Part shown: positions 56,101-63,839 of the stretch, piece by piece
Layout of the letters: every line of letters begins with the position of its first letter
Numbering within the stretch: the stretch's first letter is position 1
Source of the DNA: Sphingobacteriales bacterium
GTDB lineage: Bacteria > Bacteroidota > Bacteroidia > Chitinophagales > UBA2359
Direction: 5' to 3'
DNA: 64,000 bases
Assembly: GCA_016706405.1 (NCBI GenBank)
Contig: JADJJT010000001.1
Coordinates: 933,501-997,500, forward strand
Notes under the pieces: model-generated
Told to the model about the DNA's origin: nothing
Database searches by the model: none
The model's input: the letters and a program-made list of their open reading frames with translations, nothing else
Translations under genes and position numbers: made by a program

Positions 56101-56657
56101 ACGAAAATATATCGGTTATAATTGAGGTTTTAGATAACGATATAAATACCAATAACGGCGAACTAATAATCAGCAAAATAGCTACACCAAAAAATGGTTC
56201 GGTTAGCTTAAATTCTGATAAAACCATTAGTTATACTCCAAAACCCGATTTTAGCGGTATTGATACCTTCGAATATACAATTTGCGATATAGCCGAACTG
56301 CCTTGTAAAGGTGAAGGTCAAGAGTTGTGCGCTACCAATAAAGTAATTGTTACCGTAAACGCTGCTACGCCTGAAGGAATAGTAATTTACGAATTACTTA
56401 CCCCAAATGGCGATTCTAAAAACGACGAATTTGTAATTGCTAATCTTGATTGTACTAAGGACAATGAATTAATTATTTACAATCGTTGGGGTAATATTGT
56501 ATTCGAAGCCCAAAACTATGGCTGCGATAACTCCGGATGGTGGACGGGCACCCTCAAAACCTCTGACAAGCCCTTACCCGACGGAACTTATTTCTATATC
56601 TTCCGTGTGTTAGATAATCACTACGAGCGACAAGGAACTATTGAAATTAACAGGTAG
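47103..56657 (+). CDS. Giant T9SS surface protein with cadherin-like/Ig repeats (type B sorting)
   Basis: 3,184 residues. A signal peptide precedes QNYVPNPEFE. The N-terminal ~1,050 residues hold three related units (NPEFENYNSCPN, PNGSAEMYWVCPP, NPSFEFYNISNTCPD), each with a jelly-roll-like YCVSF(N/Y)...ITIGNF domain, separated by PKD domains (YTWDFGDGTG). The region 1,060-1,500 has Ig-like DTICKGQ/ICQGE domains. About 15 repeats of ~88 residues follow (52.2-56.3 kb), each with the pattern FCL...DPDGDP...NG...DSCF.Y.PN.GF.G.D...VCD..G.CDT, i.e. tandem Ig/cadherin-like. The end (NGDSKNDEFVIANLD...IYNRWGNIVFE...GTYFYIF) is the gliding-motility-type B sorting domain. It probably acts in adhesion or gliding at the cell surface. 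Confidence 0.88.
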   Translation: MMIPTTRVFKTFTLIALIMAMGVFFVSFSTQAQNYVPNPEFENYNSCPNFLDNIADLDDWQGLGYPDYFNACAALTPGAGIVSTPDNIFGYELPLSGNGYGGFVAYEPSGLRDYLTIDMGKQLTPGKAYCVSFNVSFADYTYQAVEELGLLFTDSALTISNGYALGYPITYGIDGIYNTNGIVNNKSGFVTISGTVTPLTSGLQYLTIGNFNPNATTNVQDETSPGVSGFLTLGYYFLEDVSVVELTDIEKTYTTPNSSFPFTNIAEVCSLDPVTFSVVANANSTFSWANFADPYFELSNADTLTVVPTQTETYILTTTDGICTRHDTFTVVVTNPPIIQVSYTANCEGYTTHIYDLSTNASPNAAYFWDANNDGSVEGFLKGGFEYVFPAAGIYDVALTINNFGNCAKTEVFQIEILPANHPLCDPCNNPDALDNLTPNGSAEMYWVCPPDVSSPGLDYLAYADPWYSPTGASPDFYHSCNDANVGVPNNIFGNQSAQQGLGYYGLYAYRNSDYREYLSVHLNEPLTSGADYCVSFYTSLADFSGKAIENLGVHLSQNPISTVSQAPLFLFPPQVTNTTGILDDKFNWTMVQGKYTANGNEQYITIGNFKANAQTNWEDLPGTSTFDADAYYYIDNVAVTPLPKLNITDTNDINLIDIVLCSNEVAHLRASSGYCSYVWLDAATSDTLASGTELNLYGLNSNTIKQYVLAGTFGQCSATDTVTVYYHQTPIPAVQIAQNCAGGVTIFYDNSTNLNPPVTYTWDFGDGTGLVTTSPVATHVYTDPNVYTFNVTIENASGCSISYSNTYEVEAECDPCNEQNNLTLNPSFEFYNISNTCPDTLGQIELTDFWDSPLGDPSAFNTCAGLSGNVGVPINLKGAQAARTGNGYAGISVYSDDGNGNMDATANQFITGQMVTPTQPGTTYCVKFYASLADNSSYAIDEMSMFFSNGLPPDFSPELIDYTPEIQNRNFFVLSNKNGWTEITGQFTAAQTFTHFTIGNFEVKSDSFNVVYVGGPLKGEAYYYIDDVSVVAMLATANVSNDTICKGQTVELQASTNTCNYFWWQRSTNGIDTLSISTDTLATVNPAQTTTYYFSGYNGKCNVTDSVQVYVHSPSIYTISNDLAICQGETVNLEVVTDAANSVIWSASPSFDIILSESETATVTPAATTTYYAAIDTSIGCRIIDSVKVTVNANPVVFNNHDTLFVCQGDSLQLLAIGGDIYKWTSGNVSDTNIPDPWAYPSGTMTYTVIVENSTTGCITTDSIVVVEHLQTIVPNETINICIGNTAILAPNYPDGSSNFEWSPNINISNINIANPQTNTTNDILYTVKYTDGKGCPASTSIFANAIPVPNVGADIAICNGGTTQLNVTGGLLGSTYSWSPTDGLDNPSIGSPMASPTQTTQYIVEVTYPFSPTGCKESDTITVFVNDLKFANAGSDQNICAGDTAQLQAVGGSAYLWSPSAGLSDTTISNPKAYPTNTTDYVVQVTNNVTGCISFDTVTVAISSPQAPQITSLPGTIYCAKPFSLSTICIGYNYAGCETINLTVTGQISSFIDVKTNQCFNYATTFAGSRVDTLTIKACTDKSGLCDEIKAIMVYCDIPPSWANDTLVLTTCQDLVLPFAVPEFTDDADDNQNFTFNLSGTTGLVVYDEPTTQFIYTPESGFTGVDFFDIFVCDSLYPANQCDILTVKVNITSNTGAPVISGIPPVITIKYQSDTSLCMSITEPDSEPTTTTIIKTGLGTLNLPAPGNCFNYTAPNNYFGNDTIVFKICDNCGSCTNQQYIFNVLPNYAPIANDLNIVTYVNTQIGFCLENIVEPEGEPYTKTLINLPDNGAMIPVNDSCYLLVPNNGFVGNDIAQLIVCDPHLHCDTVNINLTVLPNPNNPPTIADTTIITKENLAQYFCVTASDPDGDALLYTFEQPNLGTVVPLTPGCFVYIPNDFTTGTDIFDMITCDNKGACDTAIITVIINNNLCPQVNNVNITINKGEIVQTCIPVVEPEGEGVSLNLLLQPTNGDIEKANGTCVKYTPDAGFIGLDTVTVEICDDLGCCVLANVYITVLDTDVPPVGPDFIEIVTNENEPEGFCVPATDGNNDPLTYDILTYPANGSLVYVTDSCFTFVPDTNYFGNDNAQVIVCDNTGLCDTVDIFITVNFVNFPPTGNNATIETTQSTPVEFCLDFTDPDGDPVSIDPETPDNGTLTPTVGACFEYLPNAGFVGNESLDFVLCDPYGECITIVIKIVVKPTNLPPNPLTLTVTTPYDTDVKICLDITEPENEPVTLQNSVLPKNGSYTPTNDTCFIYNPNAGFSGKDTIIFTACDPNNNCSLVTIVINVEAQNNQAPIAYADPNPVITPENSPANFCILYTEPNGDAVTITVVDDPNNGSINPAGVNCYTYAPNKDFAGKDTLEIIVCDPFGLCDNVIVIINVLDINDPPQVPDINYTTPYETATEIICLDIFEPNGDPYTITPFDPADNGAYVFINDTCFIYTPNNGFSGTDKFAFNVCDEKGACNTVFVTIKVDPKPNTSPSGTEETAIVTMNIDKEICLTLFDAEDPNNLTLSILKQGSKGSAVVTGDSCLLYNPANNIYGNDVLDLVVCDPQNACDTFKLYIVIVNPDQAPIANTLPPITTNPDSTITICIGAEDPNKETLTYKFISINPGKGQANWALNDTCIVYKADAVYLGAVTILVEICDEPNPDKLCTTVEVVINIVPPAKNNPPTANDYLFEFTNQNTKKTICIAATDPDGDPLTYTLLNPPANGNGLFNATDTCVIYTPNGNFVGIDTFDVLICDDNNPPLCDTATVIINVTDGLIANDDAAIAEDGVPETINFDDNDKYANFKDLEVTITIEPKNGIVVVNGDGTFTYTPNPGFNGTDTFTYKICDPVLGCDEAIVVINVKNLLDAIADTYNICNDASLPVQVLMNDTYPNLTGLTFSIETQPIHGTLVGSGTDYTYTPTSGYTGQDAFNYKICYPDLGCSTASVTIHVFAKIGLPIAKQDATTTDENISVIIEVLDNDINTNNGELIISKIATPKNGSVSLNSDKTISYTPKPDFSGIDTFEYTICDIAELPCKGEGQELCATNKVIVTVNAATPEGIVIYELLTPNGDSKNDEFVIANLDCTKDNELIIYNRWGNIVFEAQNYGCDNSGWWTGTLKTSDKPLPDGTYFYIFRVLDNHYERQGTIEINR

Positions 56658-56725
56658 GTTAAACTACCAGTCACTTGTTTGCGGCGTTTGCTTGTACAAT
56701 TGAATAAAAATCCGCGTATTAGTTT

Positions 56726-57957
56726 TAGGCTTAATGGACATTTTTTAGGCTAAAAACCTTCGAAAGCATTACTATTGTTAGCTTTGAGGACAATCAAAGG
56801 TTATGAATAAAAAAAATGCTTTTACTGTGGTAAAAGGTTTGTAAAGAAAAACGGACTTGTAAAAGGAGTTCAATTGTATAAGTGTGCTCATTGTGGGAAA
56901 CAATTTTTAGGTGGGCAACGCATCAATAACGAGCAAATATGGGAAGAATACAAAAGTGGTAAACAGACCTATTTGCAGTTAGCTCACAAGTATAATTGTT
57001 CTGTTAAAACGATTCAAAGGCGGTTAGACAAGATTAAAATAGTGGCTACGAAAAAACAGGTAGAGTAGTCGTTGTATTAATGGACACCACCTATTGGGGG
57101 CGGGGTTTTGGCGTAATGCTTTTAAGATGCCTACACCAAAGAAAACCTTTTGCACTATTATGTAAAGACAGAGACCACTGGGCTGTATATAGAAGGAATT
57201 AAGCAGTTAACAAGGCGAGGTTTTACTATTTCGGCTATTGTTTGTGACGGAAGAAAAGGCTTAATTGCGTCGTTTAAGGGTATTCCTGTTCAAATGTGCC
57301 AGTTTCATCAAGCAGCAATAATTCGAAGATATTTGACCCGTAAGCCAAAGCTAAAAGCTGCACAAGAGCTGATGGATGTTGTAGATTTGATGAAGCAAAC
57401 AGACAAAGAAAGCTTTGTCGGAGCATTAGGGCTATGGCTTGAAAAATGGAAAGTGTTTCTAAACGAGAGAACTGTAAATCCGACTACAAACAAATCGTTT
57501 TATACGCATAAAAGGCTTAGAAGTGCTTATCGTAGTTTGAAGAATAATTTACCTTGGGTTGTTTACTTGGCACGATAACAGGGAACTTCAAATACCTAAC
57601 ACAACCAATGCTATTGATGGACATTTCGCAGATTTAAAAAACAAATTAAGAAACCATAATGGCCTATCAATGAAACGGAAAATGAAATTTATAGATGGGT
57701 TTTTAAAGGTATAAGGGCTTTCTGAAAATATCAAAGGCTTACAATATACAGTAAGCCTTTGATAAGACATTTTCGTCAAGCATCTGTTTTATCCCTGACA
57801 AGTTGCTCCCCAGCAGAGCTTGTTTCCGTTTTTACAGACATGCAAAGAAATAAAATATTCAAGAATAATGTAAAAAAGTGAATAAAAAAACAGCATTAAA
57901 AATGTCCACTTGAACCAAGCGTCTAAAAAATAGCCTAATTTTTGTCCATTACTCCTA
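56726..57957 (+). mobile_element. IS256-superfamily-like insertion sequence, decayed
   Basis: About 1,232 bp. The ends TAGGCTTAATGGACA and, inverted, TAGGAGTAATGGACA continue with TTAGGCTA-containing sequence on both sides. A 4-bp duplication GTTT is seen at both junctions (56722-56725 and 57958-57961). Its left end recurs alone at 37984. It inserted in the loop of a terminator. Confidence 0.7.
56803..57714 (+). pseudogene. Zinc-ribbon transposase (IS1249/IS256-like), multiple frameshifts
   Basis: Joined, it reads MNKKCFYCGKRFVKKNGLVK, YKCAHCGKQFLGGQRI (zinc ribbon), a helix-turn-helix (YLQLAHKYNCSVKTIQRRLD), MDTTYWGRGFGVMLL (first Asp), IVCDGRKGLIASF (second Asp), MCQFHQAAIIRRYL, and TTNAIDGHFADLKNKLRNHNG near the end. 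Each break is a one-base change in a short homopolymer (A-run 56807, A-run 57050, AA 57125, GGG 57556). It is either a dead gene or one sequence with systematic homopolymer errors. The family assignment rests on motif order only. Confidence 0.65.
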
Positions 57958-58013
57958 GTTTTATGATACTAATACGCGGATTTTATTTTTGATTTGTTTG
58001 ATTGTTATATTTT

Positions 58014-58952
58014 TCAAGAAGCAAAAAAACGCCAATACACCCCAAAAGACAATTTGCGTCCTGCGCGGTCGGGTATGTAAAGTTCGCCAACATCGGGGTT
58101 TTGGGCTTGCGAAAAACAGGCGCACCCTAAATTGTTGGCAGTTAATGCCGAATAACCTACGGCATACAAATTCATAATAACAAAGCAGTTTTTAGGTGGC
58201 AACAGTTGTGCGCAGTAGTGGAGCAACTCGGGCAGGTGCTTATCTAATAGCCATTTTTCGCCATCGGGGCCGCGCCCATAAGGGGGTGGGTCAAGTATAA
58301 TGCCTTGGTAAATGTGCTGGCGGCGCACTTCGCGTTTTACAAATTTAAGCACATCGTCAAGCATCCACCTTATTTTATCAACGCCCGATGCTGTTTGGTT
58401 GGCATTTGCCCAGGTAATAGTTGATTTTACAGCATCTACGTGTACAACCTCGGCTCCAGCCTGCCGCGCCACCAACGAGGCCGCCCCAGTATAAGCAAAC
58501 AAATTTAGTACTTGTGGAGGCTTAGGTAGCTGGGCAATACTATTTGCCATAAAGTGCCAGTTGTCGCATTGCTCAGGGAAAATACCTACGTGTCGGTAAG
58601 GAGTAAGCCCTAAGCGCATTTTTATCCGGATATTTTGCTGGTCTGCATCGTTCATAAGCCATTGTATAAACCATTGGTCGGCCATAGGTTTAAGTTTAAT
58701 CCATTGCCCAGTATCTTCTTTGTTGGCAGTACTATAATTTGCGTTGTCGGGCTGTGTTTGTGTCTGATTTTTGCCTTTCACAAATTTAGCATGGGCTAAT
58801 TTATTCCACTCGGTTTCTGGCAGTGCTTTAGGCCAAAGTGCCTGCGTTTCGGGGCGGGCAACAATGATGGGGCCAAATCTTTCCAATTTTTCAAAATCGC
58901 CTGTATCAATTAGCTCGTAATCATCGCCAAAATGGGCTTCGCGCAATACCAT
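58014..58952 (-). CDS. Class I SAM-dependent methyltransferase (RlmI-like)
   Basis: 312 residues from ATG 58952 (MVLREAHFGDDYELIDTGDFEKLERFG), preferred to the start 10 codons upstream because family members begin near this point. SAM-binding motif LNLFAYTGAASLVARQAGAEVVHVDA; catalytic region GIILDPPPYGRGPDGEKW; central KMRLGLTPYRHVGIFPEQ. This resembles COG1092-type rRNA cytosine methyltransferases, but the N-terminal PUA domain of RlmI is absent, so the RNA substrate is open. It is convergent with the giant surface gene. Confidence 0.82.
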   Translation of the reverse strand: MVLREAHFGDDYELIDTGDFEKLERFGPIIVARPETQALWPKALPETEWNKLAHAKFVKGKNQTQTQPDNANYSTANKEDTGQWIKLKPMADQWFIQWLMNDADQQNIRIKMRLGLTPYRHVGIFPEQCDNWHFMANSIAQLPKPPQVLNLFAYTGAASLVARQAGAEVVHVDAVKSTITWANANQTASGVDKIRWMLDDVLKFVKREVRRQHIYQGIILDPPPYGRGPDGEKWLLDKHLPELLHYCAQLLPPKNCFVIMNLYAVGYSALTANNLGCACFSQAQNPDVGELYIPDRAGRKLSFGVYWRFFAS

Positions 58953-59089
58953 ACCTATTACTTGACAAATTAAAAAAATCAATATAAATTGAGATAAACT
59001 CGCCTAATAGACAGCAAATTTATAAGCGTGTTTGAATAAATAGAATCAAGACTATTATCCGTAATAATTCCGGACAAGAAAATAATAAA

Positions 59090-59581
59090 TTAGTCGCCAT
59101 CAATAATTGGTAGCGCTAAAGTATAAATGGGTAAAATCAACGCTCCGTAAGCGGCTTGGTACCAGGGCAGTTCGTCAAATGGGCCGCCAAGGGCAAACAC
59201 CCAAATAGCAAACGACAAGGTTGAGATGCCAATTTGCAACCATGCTGGGGGTAAACCCGGAGCGCGCGTAACCCGCCAAATATATAAGGGTGTAAGCAAT
59301 AGCAAAGCGCCAAAAACCGCCCATTCAATCCAAAATGGGCGTATAGATTCGGCCATCGTTGCCACTATGTTTTGCATGGTAAGGTAGGCGGCAACAATTT
59401 CGGCGGGTATATATTTAATAAGTCGGTCTAAATAACCATCCGGAATTTGTTGTTCGGCATCGGGGTTAATTTCCAAATTAACAATCCCTCTTGATGAAAC
59501 ACCATCTATGTCGCGTTCGGTGCTGTTGGTTGATGATGGCAAGGTGCTAATTTCGCTTGCTTTAATAACACGTCTTCCCAT
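59090..59581 (-). CDS. Hypothetical membrane protein, 163 aa
   Basis: A soluble N-terminus of about 50 residues (with GRRVIKASEIS), a conserved-looking segment DGYLDRLIKYIPAEIVAAYLT, then three predicted transmembrane helices: WAVFGALLLLTPLYIWRV, LQIGISTLSFAIWVFALGG and YGALILPIYTLALPI. I do not know a function. Start ATG 59581. Separate from its neighbours by over 100 nt on each side. Confidence 0.7.
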   Translation of the reverse strand: MGRRVIKASEISTLPSSTNSTERDIDGVSSRGIVNLEINPDAEQQIPDGYLDRLIKYIPAEIVAAYLTMQNIVATMAESIRPFWIEWAVFGALLLLTPLYIWRVTRAPGLPPAWLQIGISTLSFAIWVFALGGPFDELPWYQAAYGALILPIYTLALPIIDGD

Positions 59582-59703
59582 AATTTAAATACAATTTGGT
59601 TAGCTATAAAATTACTGAATTTGATGTAGTGTTGTATTATGCCGCCAAAATTAGCACGCATTTGTAATAAAACGGTTATTTTCTTTATAAAAATACAAAT
59701 TAT

Positions 59704-60717
59704 TTATAAAATTGAGCCAATATATGCCATACACAGGTCAATAGTGGCTTCAATTCCCTGTTTATGGGTTCGCTCCATGCCGTGACTTGCCGCAACGCCT
59801 GGGCCTATTAATGCTACGCGGGCATCAACACCTGCTTTAAGGGCTGCCGAGCCGTCGCTACTATAATACGGGTAAACATCTAATTTATACGGAATATGAT
59901 TGGCCTCTGCTAATAAAACCAACTGCCGTCTAAATTCGTAATCGTAAGGGCCGCTGCTGTCTTTGGCACAAATTGAGCAGTGTGTTTCTTGGCCTTGTAA
60001 AGTGGTTCCAATTACACCCATATCAATTACCAATATTTCTTTAATTGTAGGCGAATGGCCTGCGCAACCACCATGCCCTACTTCTTCGTAATTGCTAAAA
60101 AACAGTTCAACGGGGGGGGCAATACCTAATTCGGCGTAGCGTCTTGCCAGTTCAAGCAACACAAAACATCCGGCTTTGTTGTCCATAAACCTCGATTTTA
60201 TATGCCCGCTTGGCAGTTCGGTGTATTTAGGGTCAAATGCAATGATATCGCCCACCCGTATATTTAGCTGGTTAGTTTCAAATTCTGAAAAAACCAATTC
60301 ATCTAAACGTATGTGCATATTGCTAATATCGCGTTCGGTTGTACCTGCCTGGCGGTTAGCATGTGCCGAGGGGTTGTCTAATAAAAGTGTTCCGGAAAAA
60401 ATTTGCCCTTCGAGGGTATGTATGCGCACGTACTCGCCCTCAAAACTGGGTAAAACAGGCCCTCCCAGCAAGGAAATACCTAAAGTTCCATCCATATTAA
60501 TTTTGGTTACAATGGCACCAAGGGTATCAACGTGGGCGGCTATGCTTAGGGTTGGGTTGGGGGCAAGTTGGCAAACCACAGCTCCTTTATTGGTAATTTT
60601 TGGTTTCCAGCCGTAGTTTTCTAAGGTTATTTGTATATAGTTGCAGGCTTCTTGGGTAAAGCCCGTTGGCGAGTCAATTTGAACTAAGTCGCGTAAGGTT
60701 TTATACGATTGGTGCAT
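59704..60717 (-). CDS. M42-family metallo-aminopeptidase
   Basis: 337 residues. Metal ligands are in order: His in SIAAHVDTLGAIV, Asp in SRFMDNKAGCFVL, Glu pair in NYEEVGHGG, Asp in VIDMGVIG, and His in GVAASHGMERTH. The PDZ-like insertion domain lies between (LLGGPVLPSFEGEYVRI). M42 enzymes are large tetrahedral cytoplasmic peptidases that trim peptides from the N-terminus. Length is typical. It is not tightly linked to the lipoprotein gene upstream. Confidence 0.9.
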   Translation of the reverse strand: MHQSYKTLRDLVQIDSPTGFTQEACNYIQITLENYGWKPKITNKGAVVCQLAPNPTLSIAAHVDTLGAIVTKINMDGTLGISLLGGPVLPSFEGEYVRIHTLEGQIFSGTLLLDNPSAHANRQAGTTERDISNMHIRLDELVFSEFETNQLNIRVGDIIAFDPKYTELPSGHIKSRFMDNKAGCFVLLELARRYAELGIAPPVELFFSNYEEVGHGGCAGHSPTIKEILVIDMGVIGTTLQGQETHCSICAKDSSGPYDYEFRRQLVLLAEANHIPYKLDVYPYYSSDGSAALKAGVDARVALIGPGVAASHGMERTHKQGIEATIDLCMAYIGSIL

Positions 60718-60752
60718 TAAAGGCAGCGTTATTTACAGGAATTAAATACTGA

Positions 60753-61610
60753 TTATTTATTATTTGAATTGTTATTTGAATTATTGTTTGCATTGCGTTG
60801 CACCGGCGGAACTTGTACTTTCACATTTTTTTGTGGTAATCCTTGTTTGTTTTCCTGTATTTTAACGTTAGGAGGTAGTGTTTGTTGCTGCATTTGGCGG
60901 GTGGGTGGTTTATTTAAAGGCTGTGCGGGGGGTGGAGCTTTATCGGCATCGGCGGGTATGGCCGATTTAAAATTAGCAGCATAAACATTATAAGTAGTTT
61001 TTTTGTACTCGTCGTTTTTAATAAAGTTGAGAAGTGCATCGAACTGTGCCGGCGATTTGTAGCCCGGAAAAGCGTTTATGCGCTCTAATTTTTCGTTTAA
61101 AAAGGCAATACTTGGGTAACCCATACGGCCAGAAGGCTGGTTACCTAAAATTAACAATTTGGCATAACTGTTGGTAGGTTTGCGACCTCCGGGAACGGGC
61201 GGGTAAGTGCGGCCATTAAATTGCAAATCGCCAGCCATTTCGGCGTTAAATTTTACCGCATAAAAATTTTTATTAACATATTCGGCAATGGCAGGGTAAT
61301 TAAAGGTGTTTTTGTCTAATTTTTTACACCAGCCGCACCAGTCGGTATAAATATCAATTAGTACCGGTTTTGGATTTTCCTTAACTAATTTTTCTACTTC
61401 TTCAAAACTTACCCAATTAATAAGCCCCTCGTGTTGGGTGGCAGTATTATTGGTATTTTGTTGGTTCGCCTTATTTTTAGTAGCTGTACTATTTTGTGCG
61501 TTTTGGTTATTGGCTGTTTTATTGCCGCAACTTGGGCTAAAAATGAGCAAACCGGTACAAAACAACAGGAGTGGCAGCAAATATTGGTTGAAAAAAAATT
61601 GTTTTTTCAT
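60753..61610 (-). CDS. Thioredoxin-domain lipoprotein
   Basis: 285 residues. Lipoprotein signal ending LIFSPSC (lipid Cys at about residue 28), then a low-complexity Asn/Gln/Thr linker. The thioredoxin-like domain PKPVLIDIYTDWCGWCKKLD has the active-site pair CGWC, with a later cis-Pro segment GYPSIAFLNEKL. The C-terminal tail is rich in Pro, Gln and Asn. It is probably anchored facing the periplasm and reduces or isomerises disulfides there; the many Cys-rich secreted proteins nearby make this plausible. Confidence 0.85.
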   Translation of the reverse strand: MKKQFFFNQYLLPLLLFCTGLLIFSPSCGNKTANNQNAQNSTATKNKANQQNTNNTATQHEGLINWVSFEEVEKLVKENPKPVLIDIYTDWCGWCKKLDKNTFNYPAIAEYVNKNFYAVKFNAEMAGDLQFNGRTYPPVPGGRKPTNSYAKLLILGNQPSGRMGYPSIAFLNEKLERINAFPGYKSPAQFDALLNFIKNDEYKKTTYNVYAANFKSAIPADADKAPPPAQPLNKPPTRQMQQQTLPPNVKIQENKQGLPQKNVKVQVPPVQRNANNNSNNNSNNK

Positions 61611-61738
61611 GGTTAAAAATATCTTAGTTTGAATATATTATTGGGTGAAAAAATGCAAAATTGGGTGTAATTATATTTATTATTCCTTTTTTTTATCCGG
61701 AAAAAATAAAAAATACCAACCGGATATGTTATTTTATC

Positions 61739-62098
61739 TTATAAAAGCAAACAAATTATAGCAATGATTGCCGGCAAAGCCTGCACAAAAAATATTTTTT
61801 TACTAGCCGTCAGCGCACCATAAATTCCGGCAACAGCTACGCAAAGTAAAAAAAACAGGGCAATGTTTTTTGACCAAACGGCATCGGCTATAAACAAAGT
61901 CCAAATTAATCCTGAAGCCAAAAAACCATTATAAAGCCCTTGATTGGCGGCTAATACTTTTGTTGGGGTAAACAAATCTTTGGGCAAAGATTTGAATGTT
62001 TTTTTACCTAATGTTTCCCACGCAAACATTTCGATATACATAAAATATAAGTGCGCAATTGCTATTAAAATAATTATAATTTTTGCTATAAATTCCAT
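61739..62098 (-). CDS. DUF1304-family small membrane protein
   Basis: 119 residues, four transmembrane helices: IIIILIAIAHLYFMYIEMF, LYNGFLASGLIWTLFIAD, IALFFLLCVAVAGIYGAL and FVQALPAIIAIICLLL. The pattern with MYIEMFAWET, ANQGLYNGFLA and a GIYGA segment matches DUF1304 integral membrane proteins. Function unknown. It lies about 55 nt after pyrG on the same strand and could share its transcript. Confidence 0.82.
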   Translation of the reverse strand: MEFIAKIIIILIAIAHLYFMYIEMFAWETLGKKTFKSLPKDLFTPTKVLAANQGLYNGFLASGLIWTLFIADAVWSKNIALFFLLCVAVAGIYGALTASKKIFFVQALPAIIAIICLLL

Positions 62099-62153
62099 TT
62101 TATAACTTGTTTATGTGGGCAGGTATTATCTTTTCTTTTACTGCGCAATTTAA

Positions 62154-63839
62154 TTAAATAGGTTTGGCGGTATTTGGTATTTCGCTATTTTCTTGTTGTT
62201 GTTGTTGCTCCTCCTGTTGTTTGCGTTGTATTTTATGTTCAATGGCTGCTTTAACGAAGTCGGCAAATAGCGGATGAGGGTCTAAAACGCGGCTTTTTAA
62301 TTCCGGATGAAATTGCGCACCTAAAAACCACGGATGCTTGTCGTTATTAAGTTCCATAATTTCTACCAAACCGGTGTTTGGATTAGTGCCCGATGCGATT
62401 AAACCGGCTTCTTCAAATTCTTTTAAGTAGGCATTGTTAAACTCGTAGCGGTGGCGGTGTCGTTCGTCAATATTTTTTTTGCGGTAAGCTTTATAGGCTT
62501 TTGTTTTGAGTTTTAATACGCAAGGGTAAGTTCCAAGTCGCATAGTACCACCCAAGCGGGTAATATTTTTTTGATTTTCCATTTTGTCAATTACCGGATG
62601 CGGTGTTTCGGGTTGCATTTCTGTAGAGTGTGCGCCTTCTAAGCCAAGCACATTGCGGGCAAACTCAATAACGGCACATTGCATACCCAAGCAAATACCA
62701 AAAAAGGGTATTTTTTGTTCGCGGGCAAACTGTATGGCGGTAATTTTACCTTCAATGCCGCGGTCACCAAATCCGGGGGCTACCAATATACCATCTACTT
62801 TTTTAAACAACTCATTTACATTTTGTGTGGTAATTTCTTCTGCATGAATACTAACAACTTTAACTTTGCATTGGTTTACAACTCCGGCATGTACAAACGA
62901 TTCAAAAATAGATTTATAACTATCTTGCAACTCTACGTATTTTCCTACTAAGGCAATGCGCACCTTTTTGTTGGGGTGCTTATGGCGCTCTAAAAAATCT
63001 TTCCAGGGTTTTAAATATGGTTCTTTTACGTGGCTAAAGCGCAATTTTTCTAAAACAATTCGGTCTAATTTTTCTTGATGCAGTAGAAGTGGAACGTCGT
63101 AAATACTTTTTGCATCTGCCGATTCAATAACCGCCGGAAACTCTACATTACAAAATCTCGAAATTTTGGTGCGCACTTCGTCGGTTATTGGTCGCTCGGT
63201 ACGGCAAACAATAATATCGGGTTGAATGCCCAACTCAAGCAAACTTTTAACCGAGTTTTGTGTGGGTTTAGTTTTAAACTCTTTGGCTGCGTTTAGCCAA
63301 GGAACTAAAGTTACGTGCACAACCAAACAATTAAAATTGCCAAGTTCCCAGCGCAATTGGCGCAATGCCTCCACGTAGGGCAATGATTCAATATCGCCCA
63401 CTGTACCGCCCAGTTCGGTAATAATAATATCGTTATTGTCGCCGCTGTTGCCTAAAAGTTGAAAACGGCGTTTTATTTCGTCGGTTACATGTGGTATTAC
63501 CTGTACCGTTTTTCCCTCGTATTTACCTTGCCGTTCGTTTTCAATGACGGTCAAATAAATGCGACCGGTTGTTACGTTGTTGGCTTGTGAGGTATTGGTG
63601 TTTAAAAATCGCTCGTAATGCCCTAAATCTAAGTCGGTTTCTGCCCCGTCCTCGGTAACATAACATTCGCCATGCTCGTAGGGGGCTAAAGTGCCGGGGT
63701 CAACGTTTAAATAAGGGTCAAATTTTTGGATGGTAACCCGCAGGCCACGTGCGGCCAATAAATTACCTAAAGAGGCGGCAATAATGCCTTTGCCTAACGA
63801 CGAAGTTACGCCACCTGTAATAAATATATATTTTGCCAT
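62154..63839 (-). CDS. pyrG: CTP synthase
   Basis: 561 residues. The synthetase domain begins KYIFITGGVTSSLGKGIIAA and includes FDPYLNVDPGTLAPYEHGE. The C-terminal glutamine amidotransferase has GICLGMQCAVIEF with the nucleophilic Cys, and QFHPE at the end. It makes CTP from UTP, ATP and glutamine. A Gln-rich tail (about 25 residues) follows the conserved end and is unusual but harmless-looking. Start ATG 63839 gives the standard MAKYIFITGG. Confidence 0.96.
   Translation of the reverse strand: MAKYIFITGGVTSSLGKGIIAASLGNLLAARGLRVTIQKFDPYLNVDPGTLAPYEHGECYVTEDGAETDLDLGHYERFLNTNTSQANNVTTGRIYLTVIENERQGKYEGKTVQVIPHVTDEIKRRFQLLGNSGDNNDIIITELGGTVGDIESLPYVEALRQLRWELGNFNCLVVHVTLVPWLNAAKEFKTKPTQNSVKSLLELGIQPDIIVCRTERPITDEVRTKISRFCNVEFPAVIESADAKSIYDVPLLLHQEKLDRIVLEKLRFSHVKEPYLKPWKDFLERHKHPNKKVRIALVGKYVELQDSYKSIFESFVHAGVVNQCKVKVVSIHAEEITTQNVNELFKKVDGILVAPGFGDRGIEGKITAIQFAREQKIPFFGICLGMQCAVIEFARNVLGLEGAHSTEMQPETPHPVIDKMENQKNITRLGGTMRLGTYPCVLKLKTKAYKAYRKKNIDERHRHRYEFNNAYLKEFEEAGLIASGTNPNTGLVEIMELNNDKHPWFLGAQFHPELKSRVLDPHPLFADFVKAAIEHKIQRKQQEEQQQQQENSEIPNTAKPI

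Larger units (their letters stand above)
56707..57984. terminator. Bidirectional terminator hairpin split by an IS
   Basis: AAAATCCGCGTATTAGT (56707-56723) and its exact reverse complement ACTAATACGCGGATTTT (57968-57984) flank the IS. Without the IS and one GTTT duplicate they would form a 17-bp perfect stem with an 8-nt loop between the giant surface gene and the convergent methyltransferase gene. Confidence 0.75.
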
